From Streptomyces pyxinae (GTDB lineage: Bacteria > Actinomycetota > Actinomycetes > Streptomycetales > Streptomycetaceae): DNA of 64,000 bases. The stretch lies in contig NZ_JANUGQ010000024.1 of the NCBI RefSeq assembly GCF_024756275.1, forward strand, positions 1-64,000, written 5' to 3'. Positions 63,419 through 64,000 of this stretch are shown piece after piece; within the stretch, counting starts at the first letter, position 1, and every line of letters begins with the position of its first letter. The translations under genes were made by a program, and so were the position numbers. Below the pieces are notes generated by a model, which did not search any database, was not told where the DNA came from, and saw only the letters and a program-made list of their open reading frames with translations.

Positions 63419-64000
63419 ATGCGTGTGGAAATCTGGAGCGATGTCGCCTGCCCCTGGTGTTACGTGGGCAAGGCCCGCTTCGACAAGGCGCTGGCGGCCT
63501 TCGAGCACCGGGACGACGTCGAGGTGGTGCACCGCTCCTTCGAGCTCGACCCCGGCCGCGCCAAGGACGACACCGATCTCGTACTGACCATGCTGTCCAA
63601 GAAGTACGGCATGACCGAGGCGCAGGCCGCCGAGGGCGAGCGGCGGCTCGGCGCGACCGCCGCCGCCGAGGGACTCGACTACCGCACCGAGGGCCGCGAC
63701 CACGGCAGCACCTTCGACATGCACCGGCTGCTGCACTTCGCCCGGGAGCACGGCCGGGAGAGCGCCCTCCTCGACCTCCTCTACCGCGCCAACTTCGTGG
63801 AGGAGGAGTCCGTCTTCGCCGACGACGAGCGGCTGGTCCGGCTGGCCGTCCGGGCCGGCCTGGACGAGGCGGCCGTACGCGAGGTGCTCGGGGACCCCGG
63901 CCGGTACGCCGACGCGGTGCGCGCCGAGGAGCGCGAGGCCGCCGAACTGGGCGCCAACGGTGTGCCGTTCTTCGTCATCGACCGCGCGTACGGGATCTCC
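63419..64000 (+). CDS. DsbA-family oxidoreductase, FrnE type (3' end cut by window edge)
   Basis: The first 194 residues of a thioredoxin-fold protein. It begins MRVEIWSDVACPWCYVGKAR, with the CPWC active site, continues through the helical insert (EGLDYRTEGRDHGSTFDMHRLL, quoted in part) and reaches the cis-proline motif GVPFFVIDRAYGIS at the edge. There is no signal peptide, so it is cytoplasmic like FrnE proteins. The typical length is 210-240 residues, so little is missing. ATG 63419 has GGGAGAAG upstream. Confidence 0.92.
   Translation, partial: MRVEIWSDVACPWCYVGKARFDKALAAFEHRDDVEVVHRSFELDPGRAKDDTDLVLTMLSKKYGMTEAQAAEGERRLGATAAAEGLDYRTEGRDHGSTFDMHRLLHFAREHGRESALLDLLYRANFVEEESVFADDERLVRLAVRAGLDEAAVREVLGDPGRYADAVRAEEREAAELGANGVPFFVIDRAYGIS

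Overview
This is a stretch of high-GC actinomycete chromosome, almost certainly from Streptomyces. The evidence is the strong GC bias at third codon positions, frequent GTG and TTG starts, GTGA/ATGA stop-start overlaps, and typical Streptomyces genes: an LAXTG surface protein, an ALF-repeat secreted protein, a dynamin-like pair beside an SSB paralogue, and a PknG locus. It looks like ordinary chromosome with two accessory patches. I saw no transposase, integrase, CRISPR array or rRNA.

Layout. 0-10 kb: aminopeptidase N, an AAA/TPR gene pair, a DMT exporter with a divergent MarR regulator, and malQ. 10-21 kb: a secreted GH84-like enzyme, an HNH nuclease, an MscS channel, an ALF-repeat protein, then a sugar module (ROK regulator, GH4 glycosidase, BadF-type kinase). 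21.3-34.4 kb: seven co-oriented genes, GlnX-like membrane protein, GlnH-like lipoprotein, an unknown helical protein, PknG-like kinase, PP2C phosphatase, vWA protein and FHA protein. This combines the mycobacterial GlnX/GlnH/PknG sensor with the kinase/phosphatase/vWA triad known from TerY-P systems, and it is the best candidate for an under-described system. 34.4-39 kb: isoaspartyl methyltransferase-like protein, truncated globin, thioesterase and EttA. 39.1-40.2 kb is a gene-free repeat island. 40.2-46.5 kb: an LAXTG protein whose thioester cysteine appears to be lost, SsbB, and two dynamin-like GTPases. A tRNA-Arg(TCT) follows.

46.9-48 kb is a decayed zone with SDR remnants. 48-49.5 kb has a small membrane protein and a VOC/MarR divergent pair. 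49.6-57.4 kb is a compact lipid or polyketide-like cluster: KAS II, ACP, KAS III-like enzyme and MmpL exporter on the minus strand, facing a WS/DGAT-like acyltransferase and an SDR on the plus strand. A NarL-type two-component system follows. 60.4-63.3 kb holds a small secreted protein, a second decay zone with LuxR-like and TPR-regulator-like fragments, and a quinone oxidoreductase/TetR divergent pair. A FrnE-type DsbA gene runs off the right edge.

Starts were chosen from Shine-Dalgarno motifs, stop-start overlaps and family N-termini. Family names come from motif recognition, with no database search.
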